Shown here: positions 7,371-16,432 of the stretch, piece by piece
How the letters are laid out: the number at the start of each line of letters is the position of its first letter
Numbering within the stretch: position 1 is the stretch's first letter
Origin: Streptomyces sp. SID3343
GTDB taxonomy: Bacteria > Actinomycetota > Actinomycetes > Streptomycetales > Streptomycetaceae
Direction of reading: 5' to 3'
Assembly: GCF_009865215.1 (NCBI RefSeq)
Contig: NZ_WWJX01000143.1
Span: forward strand, 1-36,632
DNA length: 36,632 bases
Notes under the pieces: generated by a model
Database searches by the model: none
Told to the model about the DNA's origin: nothing
Seen by the model: only the letters and a program-made list of their open reading frames with translations
Position numbers and translations under genes: made by a program

Positions 7371-8555
7371 ATGATCGGCACCCGGCTGGACGACGTCGAC
7401 GCGCCACGCCTGATCAGGAGCGACCGCGGCTGGTGGTTCATCGGCAATCGGACCTGGACCCTGCTCAAACCGGAACACGTCGGTGCGGACGGGGAGTTGC
7501 GCCCGGACATCGACGCCTTCCTGCGCCGCGAAGGCGCCTACCGCGAGCGCACCGCCAAGTCCTTCTCGCTGACCGTACTGACGAGCACCGCCTGCAACCT
7601 CGGCTGCGGCTACTGCTTCCAGAACACCGGCCAGGACCCGAAGGGCGGCCACCGCCCGCCACGGATCAACCTCAAGCGGCTGAACACCCGAACCATCGAC
7701 CGGATCGTCGACTTCACCCGCGAGCGGATGGCCGAGGCCGATCTCGCCAAGCTCTATCTGTTGCTCTTCGGCGGCGAGCCGCTGCTCAATCCCAAGGGTT
7801 GCCTGGAACTGCTGGAGCGCTGCGCGCCACTCGGCCTCGGTGCCGCGGCGATGACGACCAACGGGGTGCTGCTCACCCGCGGCCTGGCCGTCGAGCTCGG
7901 CGAGGCCGGTCTGCGCGCCGTGCAGATCACCTTCGACGGAAGCCGGGTCGACCACGACACGACCCGCGTCACCCACGCCGGCGGGTCCACCTTCGACGCC
8001 ATCGTCGCCAATATCGCGGCGGCGACGGCGGCGACCGACCTGCGGTGGAACTTCCGGGTCAATGTCTCGCACCACAACGTCGACCGGATCGGCGAGCTCA
8101 TCGACCAATTGGACGGCCACGTCGAACCGAACCGCTGCGCGTTCACCTTCGCCTGGGTCGGCGACGCGGGCATCGGGTACAGCAACGACCTCGCCCGAGC
8201 GCGGGAGGTCGAGGACCACTTCGTCGAGTGGACGGTCCGATCGATGGAGCGGGGCTACCAGGTCGTCCGGCCCAGCATGCGGACGACCTGTCAGATCTGC
8301 TCGGTGCCCGGCGGACCGCAGGGAGCGGTGGTCAACGCCGACGGCACCCTGTTCAGTAGCTGGCAGTCGGCCGGCAAGCCGGGTATGGAAGTCGGGCACA
8401 TCGACCACGGCTATCTGGACCCGGGCACCGTACCGGACCGCTGGGTGACCTGCGGCTACGAGTATCAGCAGGACGACACCGACCTGATGGCCCGCTTCCA
8501 GGACAACGTCGACGGGCGAATCCTCGACCACCTGCAGTCCACCGGCCGCCTGTAG
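7371..8555 (+). CDS. Radical SAM peptide maturase with degenerate SPASM region
   Basis: 394 residues from ATG 7371, preceded by a GGGAGAG ribosome site. The radical SAM cluster motif CxxxCxxC is C75-C79-C82 (ACNLGCGYCFQN). Other hallmarks are FGGEPLL (133-139), MTTNG (161-165) and ITFDG (186-190). The first 60 residues form a small Trp-rich domain (GWWFIGNRTW) that may bind the peptide, but I cannot confirm an RRE fold. The C-terminal part has C307, C310 and C361 around a VVNADGTLFSSW segment that resembles a SPASM domain. Ser-Ser stands where SPASM proteins carry the Cys of the G-x-x-x-C motif, so the auxiliary cluster site is incomplete. The family modifies ribosomal peptides (thioether, C-C or other bonds) or matures enzymes. 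Here it most likely acts on the two precursors. The reaction cannot be read from the sequence. Confidence 0.87.
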   Translation: MIGTRLDDVDAPRLIRSDRGWWFIGNRTWTLLKPEHVGADGELRPDIDAFLRREGAYRERTAKSFSLTVLTSTACNLGCGYCFQNTGQDPKGGHRPPRINLKRLNTRTIDRIVDFTRERMAEADLAKLYLLLFGGEPLLNPKGCLELLERCAPLGLGAAAMTTNGVLLTRGLAVELGEAGLRAVQITFDGSRVDHDTTRVTHAGGSTFDAIVANIAAATAATDLRWNFRVNVSHHNVDRIGELIDQLDGHVEPNRCAFTFAWVGDAGIGYSNDLARAREVEDHFVEWTVRSMERGYQVVRPSMRTTCQICSVPGGPQGAVVNADGTLFSSWQSAGKPGMEVGHIDHGYLDPGTVPDRWVTCGYEYQQDDTDLMARFQDNVDGRILDHLQSTGRL

Positions 8556-8563
8556 GGGGAACC

Positions 8564-9829
8564 GTGTCGGCAGGCGTGCTCCGAACCAACCGGAACTTCC
8601 GTCGGTCCCTTTTGGCGGACCTCACCTCCAATGTCGGCTCGGCCGTCTCGATCATCGCCTTTCCACTGCTGGTGCTCAGCCTGGGCGGAAACGCGGTGCA
8701 GGCCGGTGCGGTCGCCACCGTCTCCCTGGTGACCAGGCTGGCCTTTCGCCTCCCGGCCGGGAGCCTGGTCGACCGGTGGGACCGGCGCAAGGTGATGCTG
8801 ACGGCCGACCTGGTGCGTTTCCTGGCGGTGTCCACCATTCCGCTGGTGGCCCTGTGGGGATCGCCGCACTACGTCCACCTGCTGGCGGTGGCCATGGTCG
8901 AGGGGCTTGCCACCGCGCTGTTCGGGCCCGCCAACACGGTCCTCGTGCGCGACATCGTCGTCGAGCGGGATCTGGCCCAGGCCCTGGGCGTCGGCCAGGC
9001 CGTCCAGGCGGCGGTGAATCTGGCCGGTCCGGCCCTCGGCGGCGCGCTCTACGCGGTCGATCGAATGCTGCCGTTCGTCGTGGACGCGCTCTCGTACGCG
9101 GTATCGGCCGTGCTGCTCTGGCGGATCACGGTCCGGCCCGCCGCCACCGCCGCGCGCACCGGCGACCGCGGCCTGATGGCGGGCATCCGCTGGCTGGTGC
9201 GGCAGCGGGAGCTCTTCGTGATCATGCTCTACGCCGCCGTGATCAACCTGGTCTCGGCCGCCATCGATGTGACGGTCATTTTGGAACTGCGTGACAACGG
9301 TTCGTCCAGCTCGGTGATCGGACCCATCCTGTCCTGCGCGGGCGTCGGCGCGATCATCGGCTCGCTGCTGGCTCCGTGGCTCGTCAAACGGCTGAGCGTG
9401 CCGGCCATCCTGCTCGGTATCGGGGCCGGTTGGACGACCATCCTGGCGGTGTTCGCGGTGGCCTTCCAGCCATGGCTGGTCGCTCTTCTTCTCACCGTGC
9501 TGATGATGCTGTCGCCGTCGGCCGGGGTGATCGTCGGTCACGCCCTGCTCGCGCGGGCCCCCCGGCACCTGCTCGGCCGGGTCAGCGCCGCCACCGGCCT
9601 GCTGCTGAGCGGTCTGGCCGCGCTCGGCCCGATTGCGGCCGGCCTGCTCTTCCAGGGCCTCGGTGGCGCCCGCTCCTGGGTGATGCTCGCGGTTTTGACG
9701 GGGGCGGTCACGGCGGTCGGCTGGATCCCGCTGCAGGCGACCCGGCGGCTGAACGCCACCGCCGCACCCGACCCGGAACCGGCCGTTGTCGCCCACTCCA
9801 CCGACTTGGGAGCATCCCCGGATGACTGA
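8564..9829 (+). CDS. MFS exporter (MFS_3/EntS-like)
   Basis: 421 residues from GTG 8564, 8 nt after the radical SAM stop, with an AGGGGGAA ribosome site inside that gap. About twelve hydrophobic segments are visible. The loop after helix 2 has the MFS motif A form (GSLVDRWDRRKVML). The pattern LPAGSLVDRWDRR and the overall length resemble the enterobactin exporter-like MFS_3 family, found in many natural product clusters as drug/peptide exporters or self-resistance pumps. Its tail ([10 protein letters not shown]) overlaps the start of the oligopeptidase gene by 8 bp, so the three genes form one operon. Export of the finished peptide is inferred from position. Confidence 0.88.
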   Translation: MSAGVLRTNRNFRRSLLADLTSNVGSAVSIIAFPLLVLSLGGNAVQAGAVATVSLVTRLAFRLPAGSLVDRWDRRKVMLTADLVRFLAVSTIPLVALWGSPHYVHLLAVAMVEGLATALFGPANTVLVRDIVVERDLAQALGVGQAVQAAVNLAGPALGGALYAVDRMLPFVVDALSYAVSAVLLWRITVRPAATAARTGDRGLMAGIRWLVRQRELFVIMLYAAVINLVSAAIDVTVILELRDNGSSSSVIGPILSCAGVGAIIGSLLAPWLVKRLSVPAILLGIGAGWTTILAVFAVAFQPWLVALLLTVLMMLSPSAGVIVGHALLARAPRHLLGRVSAATGLLLSGLAALGPIAAGLLFQGLGGARSWVMLAVLTGAVTAVGWIPLQATRRLNATAAPDPEPAVVAHSTDLGASPDD

Positions 9830-11873
9830 CGACCCGTACCGCCGGTTGGAAGACGCCTCGGCGCCGGAGGTGTCGGAGTGGACGGAGAAGCAGGAGTCGG
9901 CCTACCAGGCCGCCGCCGACGGTTGGCGGGCGCGGGAGAGTCTGTACGCCGAGTTGACCTCGCTCTCCGAGCGGCTCGGCGTCGGGTCCGCGCCCCGTCC
10001 CGCGGGCGGACGGCTGTTCCTGACCCGCGTGTTGCCGGGGGCCGAGCACCCGGAACTGGTGGTCGTCGAACCGTCGGGCGCCGTACGGGTGTTGGTTGAT
10101 CCCGCACGGGCCGACCCCAGCGGCGGCACGACGCTGGAGGAGTGGGAGCCGTCCTGGGACGGCAGGTTGCTCTCGTACCAACTGGCGCCCGGCGGCCGGG
10201 AGGACGCCGCCCTGTACGTCCTGGACGTGGACTCGGGGCGGCTTGTCGACGGGCCGATCGACCGGGTACGCCGGACGACGGTGGCCTGGCTGCCGGACGG
10301 CAGCGGCTTCTACTACGTCCGGCGGCTGCACCCTTCGCTCAACCCCGGCGAGGGCCAGTACCACCGGCGGGTCCGGCTGCACCTGATCGGGACCGACGCG
10401 GACGACGACCCGGTGATCTTCGGTACCGGCCGGGAGAAGACCCAGCACTACACCGTGCGCGTCTCGGCCGACGGCCGCTGGTTGGTCGTCAGTGCCGCTG
10501 CCGGCACGGCGCCCCGGAAGGATGTGTGGCTGGCGGACCTGACCGCCGCGCCCCTGCGGGCGCCGCTGCTGCGGACCGTGCAGGAGGGCGTCGACGCTCG
10601 TTCGCTGCTCCACATCCGGCCGGGCACGGATGCGGACGGCCGCTGCTATCTCAGTACCGATCTGCACACTCGCCGCGGCCGCGTGGTCACGGCCACGCCG
10701 GGCGAACCCACGCCCGAGACCTGGACCGACCTGATCCCGGAGGACCCGGAGGCCGTCCTCGAGGACTTCGCGATCCTCGACGGGCCCGAATCGGCCCGGC
10801 CGGTCATGCTGGTCGTGCGGACCAGACACGCCGTCAGCGAGATCACGGTGCACGACCTCGCGGACGGCAGTCTGCTCGGCTCGGTGCCCATCCCGCCGTG
10901 CGGCACGGTCGGCAAGGTCAGGGTCGCCGCTTCCGACGCCCACCAAGCCTGGTTCGTCTACACCGACTTCGGCACACCCCCGGTCGTCCTGCGCTACGAC
11001 GCGCGGACCGGGGCACTCGACACGTGGCCCGTCCCGGGCACCTTGGCACCGGTGCCCACGCCGGACCTCACCACCCGTCAGGTCACCTTCACCTCCCTCG
11101 ACGGGACCCTGGTCCGGATGTTCGTCATCGCCCGGCGCGACACGCCGGACCGGCCCCGTCCCACCCTCCTCACCGGCTACGGCGGCTTCGCGCAGTCGCT
11201 CACCCCGGCCTACTCGCCCGAGGCCATCGCCTGGGTCCGGGCCGGTGGGGTGTACGCGGTGGCCAACCTGCGAGGCGGCGGCGAGGAGGGCGAGGACTGG
11301 CACCGCGCCGGCATGCTCGACCGGAAGCAGAACACCTTCGACGACTTCCACGCCGCCGCGGGCCACCTGGTCGCCTCCGGGTGGACGACCTCGCGGCAGC
11401 TCGGGATCTGGGGCGCCTCCAACGGCGGCCTCCTGGTCGGTGTCGCACTCACCCAACGGCCCGCCGCCTACGGCGCCGTGGTCTGCATGGCCCCCCTCCT
11501 CGACATGGCGCGCTACGAACTCTTCGGCCTGGGCCCGAGCTGGGTCGGCGAGTACGGCAGCGCCACCGACCCCGACCAGTACGCATACCTGCTCACCTAC
11601 TCCCCGTACCACCACGTCCGCTCGGGCACCGCCTACCCGGCCGTTCTCCTCGCCGTCTTCGACGGCGACAGCCGCGTCGACCCCCTCCACGCCCGCAAGA
11701 TGTGCGCGGCCCTCCAGGACTCCACCAGCAGCGGCAAACCCATCCTCTTCCGGCTGGAACGCGGCGCCGGCCACGGCGCCCGCGCCACCTCCCGCCGCGC
11801 CGCCCTCTTCGCCGACACGCTCGCCTTCTTCACCGACCAACTGGGTCCAATCCAGCCGGTCCCGGACGCTTGA
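9822..11873 (+). CDS. Prolyl oligopeptidase (S9A family)
   Basis: 683 residues from ATG 9822, overlapping the exporter stop (ATGACTGA). Length is normal for prolyl oligopeptidase. The N-terminal two thirds form the beta-propeller. The alpha/beta-hydrolase domain begins near [13 protein letters not shown]. The triad is S533 (GASNGG), D616 (FDGDSRVDP) and H651 (GAGHGA). No signal peptide, so it is cytoplasmic. The family cuts after Pro in peptides of up to roughly 30 residues, and some members process or cyclise RiPP cores. In the left-edge precursor every repeat is 27-28 residues and is bounded by Pro, which matches both the specificity and the size limit. It therefore looks like a dedicated maturation peptidase. 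That link is inference, but the family call is firm. Confidence 0.93.
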   Translation: MTDDPYRRLEDASAPEVSEWTEKQESAYQAAADGWRARESLYAELTSLSERLGVGSAPRPAGGRLFLTRVLPGAEHPELVVVEPSGAVRVLVDPARADPSGGTTLEEWEPSWDGRLLSYQLAPGGREDAALYVLDVDSGRLVDGPIDRVRRTTVAWLPDGSGFYYVRRLHPSLNPGEGQYHRRVRLHLIGTDADDDPVIFGTGREKTQHYTVRVSADGRWLVVSAAAGTAPRKDVWLADLTAAPLRAPLLRTVQEGVDARSLLHIRPGTDADGRCYLSTDLHTRRGRVVTATPGEPTPETWTDLIPEDPEAVLEDFAILDGPESARPVMLVVRTRHAVSEITVHDLADGSLLGSVPIPPCGTVGKVRVAASDAHQAWFVYTDFGTPPVVLRYDARTGALDTWPVPGTLAPVPTPDLTTRQVTFTSLDGTLVRMFVIARRDTPDRPRPTLLTGYGGFAQSLTPAYSPEAIAWVRAGGVYAVANLRGGGEEGEDWHRAGMLDRKQNTFDDFHAAAGHLVASGWTTSRQLGIWGASNGGLLVGVALTQRPAAYGAVVCMAPLLDMARYELFGLGPSWVGEYGSATDPDQYAYLLTYSPYHHVRSGTAYPAVLLAVFDGDSRVDPLHARKMCAALQDSTSSGKPILFRLERGAGHGARATSRRAALFADTLAFFTDQLGPIQPVPDA

Positions 11874-11955
11874 TCGGGTGCCGCGTACGAGTTCCGACCC
11901 CTGGATCGGACCCGCAAAGCCGGGCGGCCGGTCCGGGTCGTGCGACGATGCGGGC

Positions 11956-14016
11956 ATGAATCGACTGGCGGACGCGACGTCGCCCTACCTGCTCCAGCAC
12001 GCCTCCAATCCGGTGGATTGGTGGCCATGGGGCGAGGACGCCTTCGCCGAGGCCCGCCGCCGCGACGTGCCGATCCTGCTGAGCATCGGCTACAGCGCGT
12101 GCCACTGGTGTCATGTCATGGCGCACGAGTCCTTCGAGGACGAGGCCACGGCCGCGTTGATCAACGAGAAGTTCGTCGCGGTCAAGGTCGATCGGGAGGA
12201 ACGGCCCGATGTGGACGCGGTGTACATGGAGGCCACGGTCGCCATGAACAATGGTCAGGGTGGCTGGCCGATGACCGTTTTCGCGACGCCCGACGGCGAG
12301 CCGTTTCACTGCGGGACGTACTACCCGGCCGAGGCGCATCACGGGATGCCCTCGTTTCGGCAGCTGATGTACGCGGTCGACGTCGCGTGGAGGGACCGCA
12401 ACGACGAGGTGCGCCGCGCCGGTACCCAGATCGCGGCGAGTCTGGCCGCGCCGCGCGAGTTGCACGCGGGGGGCGAGGTGCCCACCGCGGCCGACCTGGA
12501 TCTCGCGGTGGCCCGACTCGCGCAGGACTACGACCCGGCCAACGGTGGGTTCGGTACCGCGCCCAAGTTTCCGCCGTCGATGGTGCTCGAATTCCTGCTC
12601 CGGCAGTACGCGCGGACCGAGGACGACACGGCCTTGGAGATCGCCCGCAACACGTGTGAGGCGATGGCCCGCGGCGGGATCTACGATCAGCTCGGCGGCG
12701 GCTTCGCGCGTTACTCGGTGGACGCCGAGTGGGTGGTGCCGCACTTCGAGAAGATGCTCTACGACAACGCCCAGTTGATCCGCGTCTACACGCACCTGTG
12801 GCGCGCGACCGGAAGCGAGTTCGCGCGCCGGATCGCGCTGGGGACCGCCGACTTCGTGGTGCGCGAACTCCGCACCCCCGAGGGCGCGTTCGCGTCGGCG
12901 CTCGATGCCGACAGCCTCGACGGCGAGGGCAAGTCGGTCGAGGGCGCGTTCTACGCGTGGACGCCCGCCGAGCTGACCGAGGTGCTCGGCGCCGAGGACG
13001 GCGCGTGGGCGGCGGAGTTGTTCGGGGTCACCGAGGACGGCACCTTCGAGCACGGCACGTCGGTGTTGCGGCTGGCCGAGGACCCGGACGACGTCGAGCG
13101 CTTCGAGTCGGTGCGGGAGCGGTTGCTCGCCGCGCGCGACCTGCGGCCCCGGCCCGGCCGCGACGACAAGGTCGTCGCGGCGTGGAACGGGCTCGCGATC
13201 GCGGCCCTGGCCGAGGCCGGCACCCTCTTCTCCCGCCCCGACCTGCTCGACGCCGCGCTCGCCGCGGCCGATCTGTTGCTGGCCGTACACCTGGGCGGCG
13301 ACGAGGACGACGAGCTGGGCGACCGCCTCGTGCGCACGTCGCGCGACGGCAGGCCGGGCCCCAACGCGGGCGTCTTGGAGGACTACGCGGACGTCGCGGA
13401 GGGCTTCCTCGCGCTGTACGCGGTCACCTCGGACGACGCCTGGTTGACCTTCGCCGGCGTGCTCGTGGACGTCGTGCTCGGCCACTTCGTCGACGAGGAC
13501 GGCGCGCTGTACGACACGGCCGACGACGCCGAGGAGCTGTTCCGCCGGCCGCAGGACCCCACCGACGGGGTCACCCCGTCGGGCTGGACCGGCGCGGCCG
13601 GCGCCCTGCTGGGCTACGCGGCGTATCTGGGCTCGCCCGAACACCGCGACGCGGCCGGGCGGGCGCTGGGCATCGTGCGGGTGCTCGCGGGCCGGTCGCC
13701 GCGCAGCATCGGGTGGGGCCTGGCGGTCGCCGAGGCGTGGTTGGACGGGCCGCGCGAGATCGCCGTCGTCGGCCCGCGCGACGACGACGCGACCTGGGCG
13801 CTCTACCTGACCGCGCTGATGTCCACCGCCCCCGGCGCGGTGGTCGCGATGGGCGACCCCACCGACGAGTCGCCGATGCCGCTGCTGCGCGACCGCCCGC
13901 TGGTCGACGGTCGCCCGGCCGCCTACGTCTGCCGACACTTCACGTGCGACGCCCCGGTCACCGACCCGGAACAACTGGCCGAACAAATCCTCGCCAAGGC
14001 AGTCGCCACCGCCTGA
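11956..14016 (+). CDS. Thioredoxin-domain protein, DUF255/YyaL family
   Basis: 686 residues from ATG 11956. The N-terminal 160 residues are a DUF255 thioredoxin-like domain that starts with the family signature ([22 protein letters not shown]) and carries the redox pair in SACHWCHVM near residues 50-53. The remainder is a six-hairpin (alpha/alpha)6-barrel of the N-acylglucosamine 2-epimerase/glycosidase type, with motifs such as [13 protein letters not shown] and [11 protein letters not shown]. Proteins of this family occur across bacteria and as SPATA20 in animals. Their reaction is not well defined. The gene stands alone, 82 nt after the oligopeptidase, and marks the change from cluster to core genome. 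I see no reason to tie it to the RiPP pathway. Confidence 0.9.
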   Translation: MNRLADATSPYLLQHASNPVDWWPWGEDAFAEARRRDVPILLSIGYSACHWCHVMAHESFEDEATAALINEKFVAVKVDREERPDVDAVYMEATVAMNNGQGGWPMTVFATPDGEPFHCGTYYPAEAHHGMPSFRQLMYAVDVAWRDRNDEVRRAGTQIAASLAAPRELHAGGEVPTAADLDLAVARLAQDYDPANGGFGTAPKFPPSMVLEFLLRQYARTEDDTALEIARNTCEAMARGGIYDQLGGGFARYSVDAEWVVPHFEKMLYDNAQLIRVYTHLWRATGSEFARRIALGTADFVVRELRTPEGAFASALDADSLDGEGKSVEGAFYAWTPAELTEVLGAEDGAWAAELFGVTEDGTFEHGTSVLRLAEDPDDVERFESVRERLLAARDLRPRPGRDDKVVAAWNGLAIAALAEAGTLFSRPDLLDAALAAADLLLAVHLGGDEDDELGDRLVRTSRDGRPGPNAGVLEDYADVAEGFLALYAVTSDDAWLTFAGVLVDVVLGHFVDEDGALYDTADDAEELFRRPQDPTDGVTPSGWTGAAGALLGYAAYLGSPEHRDAAGRALGIVRVLAGRSPRSIGWGLAVAEAWLDGPREIAVVGPRDDDATWALYLTALMSTAPGAVVAMGDPTDESPMPLLRDRPLVDGRPAAYVCRHFTCDAPVTDPEQLAEQILAKAVATA

Positions 14017-14044
14017 CCAGGGCAACCATCCACCCGCGTCCCCG

Positions 14045-14677
14045 TCACTGTTCGGTGCGCAAGCCCGCCTGGAGGTACCCCAGGGCCCGGTCGAGCTGGT
14101 CGAGCGGGTCGGCGAGGAAGCCGCCCTCGGCCCACATCGTCATGGCTTCCGACAACGCGGCGTTGATCGACGCCGAGGCCACCCGCAGTTCGAAGTCGTT
14201 CGCCGGGCGCCCGGTGCGCTCGGCGAACGCGGCGGCGAAGACCTGCCAGGACTCCATCTGCTGATCGTAGGTGCGCCGGCGCAGCGCCGGCACGGTGCGG
14301 ATCAGCGTGAGGCGGGTCTCCAGTTCGGCGCGATCGTGCCGCAGGACCTCCCGGAGAACGCCCATGATGCCGGTGCGCACGACGCTGACCAGACTTGCGT
14401 CCTCCGGGGCGTCGACCAGCGCTCGCGCCAGGAGCGGGTCGTACTCGTCGTTGAGTACGACGTCCTCCTTGCTCGGGAAGTAGCGGAAGAAGGTGCTGGG
14501 CGAGACGTCGGCGGCCTCCGCGATCTGGTCGACGGTCGTCGCGTCGTAACCCTGCTCCCGGAACAGCCGATAGGCCTCGCGGCGGATCGCCAACCGGGTC
14601 TTGAGTTTCTTGCGCTCGCGCAACCCCGCGGGGGCGTGGAACGGGTCAGGGGAGGAGGGTTGCACCTTCGCGGTCAT
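14045..14677 (-). CDS. TetR-family repressor of the adjacent efflux pump
   Basis: 210 residues from ATG 14677. A further 29 upstream codons are open but unlike the family. Residues about 20-65 are the TetR helix-turn-helix: AYRLFREQGYDATTVDQIAEAADVSPSTFFRYF, here quoted in part as ATTVDQIAEAADVS and TFFRYFPSKEDV. The C-terminal half is a helical ligand-binding domain resembling MftR/TetR_C_17 proteins. The start lies 32 bp inside the 3' end of the pump gene upstream, so the two are co-transcribed. It probably binds the nested palindrome at 16296-16346 in front of the pump and is released by a pump substrate. The ligand is unknown. Confidence 0.88.
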   Translation of the reverse strand: MTAKVQPSSPDPFHAPAGLRERKKLKTRLAIRREAYRLFREQGYDATTVDQIAEAADVSPSTFFRYFPSKEDVVLNDEYDPLLARALVDAPEDASLVSVVRTGIMGVLREVLRHDRAELETRLTLIRTVPALRRRTYDQQMESWQVFAAAFAERTGRPANDFELRVASASINAALSEAMTMWAEGGFLADPLDQLDRALGYLQAGLRTEQ

Positions 14678-16292
14678 GCCCCGATTCTCCCAACTCGGGG
14701 GAGGGCGTAGCCGGCGCCCGGGTGGAATCGGTGCGCCGCGGCAGGAAGATCGCGACCGCGACACCGACGACCAGGGCCGACCCCGCGCAGATCAGCAGGG
14801 CGACGTCCATGCCGTGCACGAACGCCGCGTGCGCCGAATCGAGGAGCGTGCCGTCCCCCGTGTGGGTCGCGACCTTGACCGCGCCGCCGAGCGAGTCGCG
14901 GGCGGTGTCGGCGACCTGTGCCGAGCGGCCGGACGTGTCGATGCGGTCGACGTAGGCGGAGGCGAGCACGCTGCCCAGGATCGCGACCCCGAACGCCCCG
15001 GCGACCTGGCGCAACGTCTGCACGAGTGCCGAGCCCATCCCGGTGCGTTCCGGCGCCAGGTTGGCCATCACCGCGTCCATCGACGGCACGAGCGAGAGCC
15101 CGACGCCGAGGCCGGTCACGGTCAGCCAGGCGGCGGTCCATCCGTAGCCGTCGTCCGCCGATCCGGTGGCGCCCATCAACAGTCCGCCGCCGAGCACGAA
15201 CAGGCCGGCGGGGATGACGACCTTGTGGCCGAATCGCGGTGCGAGGCGGTTGCTCGCGAGCGACGTCACGAACAGCCCGAGCAGCATCGGCAGCAACCGC
15301 AGCCCGGTGCCGAACGCGTTGTACCCGTCCACGCCCTGGAAGCGCTGCGGCACCAGGAACAGCACCCCCGCCATCGCGAACGAGGGGATCAGCGTGGCGA
15401 TCGTGGCCCACAGGAAGTTCCGGTCGCGAAAGAGCCCGAAGTCGATCATCGGCCGCTGTGCGCGCACCTCGCGCAGCACCACGCCCGCCACCAACAGAGC
15501 GCCCGCCGCGAACATCACCAGCACACGTGGGTCACCCCAGCCCCGGTCGGGGGCCTCGATGACCGCGAACACGAGCAGGGTCAGGCCCGCGACGGCGCAC
15601 CCGATCACCCCGACGTCGATCCGCGGCGCGTCGGAGGTCGTCCGCGACGTCGGCAGCAGGAACCCGCACACCAGCAGCGCGAGCGCGACCACCGGGATGT
15701 TGATCAGGAACACCGAGCCCCACCAGAAGTGCTCCAGCAGCCACCCGCCCAGGATCGGGCCGAGGGGGATGCCCAAAGCCGTGCTCGCGGCCCAGATCGA
15801 GATCGCCTTGGCCCGCTCCGCCGGCGGGAACAGCGACGGCAGGATCGACAACGACAGGGGCATGATGAACGCCCCGCCGACTCCCATCAGCGCGCGAGCG
15901 GCGATCACCCCGCCGACCGAGCCCACCAGCGCGCCGACCACGGACCCCGCGGCGAACACGCCGAGCCCCACCAGCAGGAAGCGGCGGCGCCCGTAGCGGT
16001 CGCCGATCAGTCCGGCCGGGAGCATGCCGGCGGCGAACACCACGATGTAGGAATCGGCGATCCATTGCAGGTCGCCCGTGGTCGCGCCGAGTTGGTCGCT
16101 CATGGTCGGCATCGCCACGTTGATGATCGTGGTGTCGAGGCCGACCACGAGCAGCCCGATCACCAGGGCGCCCAGCGCCCACCACCGCCGAGGATCCGGC
16201 GGTGCCTTGCCCGCTCCCGGTACGCCCTCGGTCGACCCCACATCGGCCGACCCCACATCGGCCGAACCTGCCTCAATCATGACAGCACCCAT
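14646..16292 (-). CDS. DHA2-family multidrug efflux MFS transporter (EmrB/QacA type)
   Basis: 548 residues from ATG 16292; ATG 16280 is an alternative start. Fourteen hydrophobic segments can be counted. Signature motifs are LDTTIINVAMP in helix 1 (D1 motif of the 14-helix DHA2 group), GDRYGRRRFLL (motif A) and GPILGGWLLEHFWWGSVFLINIP, here the motif C and D regions (GPILGGWL, WGSVFLINIP). The N-terminal 25 residues are a hydrophilic tail with a short GSADV repeat. These proton-driven pumps export drugs or antibiotics across the membrane. The gene is first in an operon with the tetR gene. Its promoter shows a TTGACA -35 box (minus strand, 16330-16325) inside the palindrome. Confidence 0.9.
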   Translation of the reverse strand: MGAVMIEAGSADVGSADVGSTEGVPGAGKAPPDPRRWWALGALVIGLLVVGLDTTIINVAMPTMSDQLGATTGDLQWIADSYIVVFAAGMLPAGLIGDRYGRRRFLLVGLGVFAAGSVVGALVGSVGGVIAARALMGVGGAFIMPLSLSILPSLFPPAERAKAISIWAASTALGIPLGPILGGWLLEHFWWGSVFLINIPVVALALLVCGFLLPTSRTTSDAPRIDVGVIGCAVAGLTLLVFAVIEAPDRGWGDPRVLVMFAAGALLVAGVVLREVRAQRPMIDFGLFRDRNFLWATIATLIPSFAMAGVLFLVPQRFQGVDGYNAFGTGLRLLPMLLGLFVTSLASNRLAPRFGHKVVIPAGLFVLGGGLLMGATGSADDGYGWTAAWLTVTGLGVGLSLVPSMDAVMANLAPERTGMGSALVQTLRQVAGAFGVAILGSVLASAYVDRIDTSGRSAQVADTARDSLGGAVKVATHTGDGTLLDSAHAAFVHGMDVALLICAGSALVVGVAVAIFLPRRTDSTRAPATPSPELGESGHDREGATLLP

Positions 16293-16295
16293 CGA

Positions 16296-16346
16296 TTGAC
16301 TGATTCTTGCTTATGACAGTAGCTGTCAAAGTTGAGAGTCAGTCAA
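16296..16346. promoter_or_regulatory. Nested palindromic operator of the efflux pump
   Basis: Two concentric inverted repeats share the centre 16321. The inner one is TGACAGTAGCTGTCA (16314-16328, 6-bp arms, perfect). The outer arms are TTGACTGA (16296-16303) and TCAGTCAA (16339-16346), also perfect. The inner palindrome overlaps a TTGACA -35 hexamer on the minus strand. The site begins 4 bp upstream of the pump start codon. Two stacked dimer sites are typical for TetR proteins that bind as paired dimers (QacR-like). Binding by the downstream TetR is inferred. Confidence 0.7.
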
Positions 16347-16368
16347 AAGTTCCGGGCAAAGAACACCC

Positions 16369-16411
16369 AAAAAAACCGAGGCCCGACACTCCGGGGGAGT
16401 GCGGGCCTCGG
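16369..16411 (-). terminator. Rho-independent terminator of the hemolysin III gene
   Basis: On the minus strand, a hairpin with perfect 10-bp outer arms (CCGAGGCCCG / CGGGCCTCGG, 16376-16385 and 16402-16411) and an inner CACTCC/GGAGTG stem is followed by seven T (plus-strand A at 16369-16375). It lies 21 bp after the hemolysin III stop codon. Confidence 0.9.
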
Positions 16412-16432
16412 GGAGGTCGGGTGGGGTGCGGG

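Noticed and set aside
9708-11957. Long minus-strand frame opposite the prolyl oligopeptidase
   Set aside because: Low-complexity shadow translation without motifs; the plus strand encodes a complete S9 enzyme with its triad.
11956-14016. DUF255 thioredoxin-like gene as part of the RiPP cluster
   Set aside because: It has its own spacing, belongs to a widely conserved family and is followed by housekeeping genes. Co-direction alone is weak evidence.
11830-14025. Long minus-strand frame opposite the DUF255 gene
   Set aside because: Shadow frame of Arg/Gly/Val-rich composition with no recognisable domain.
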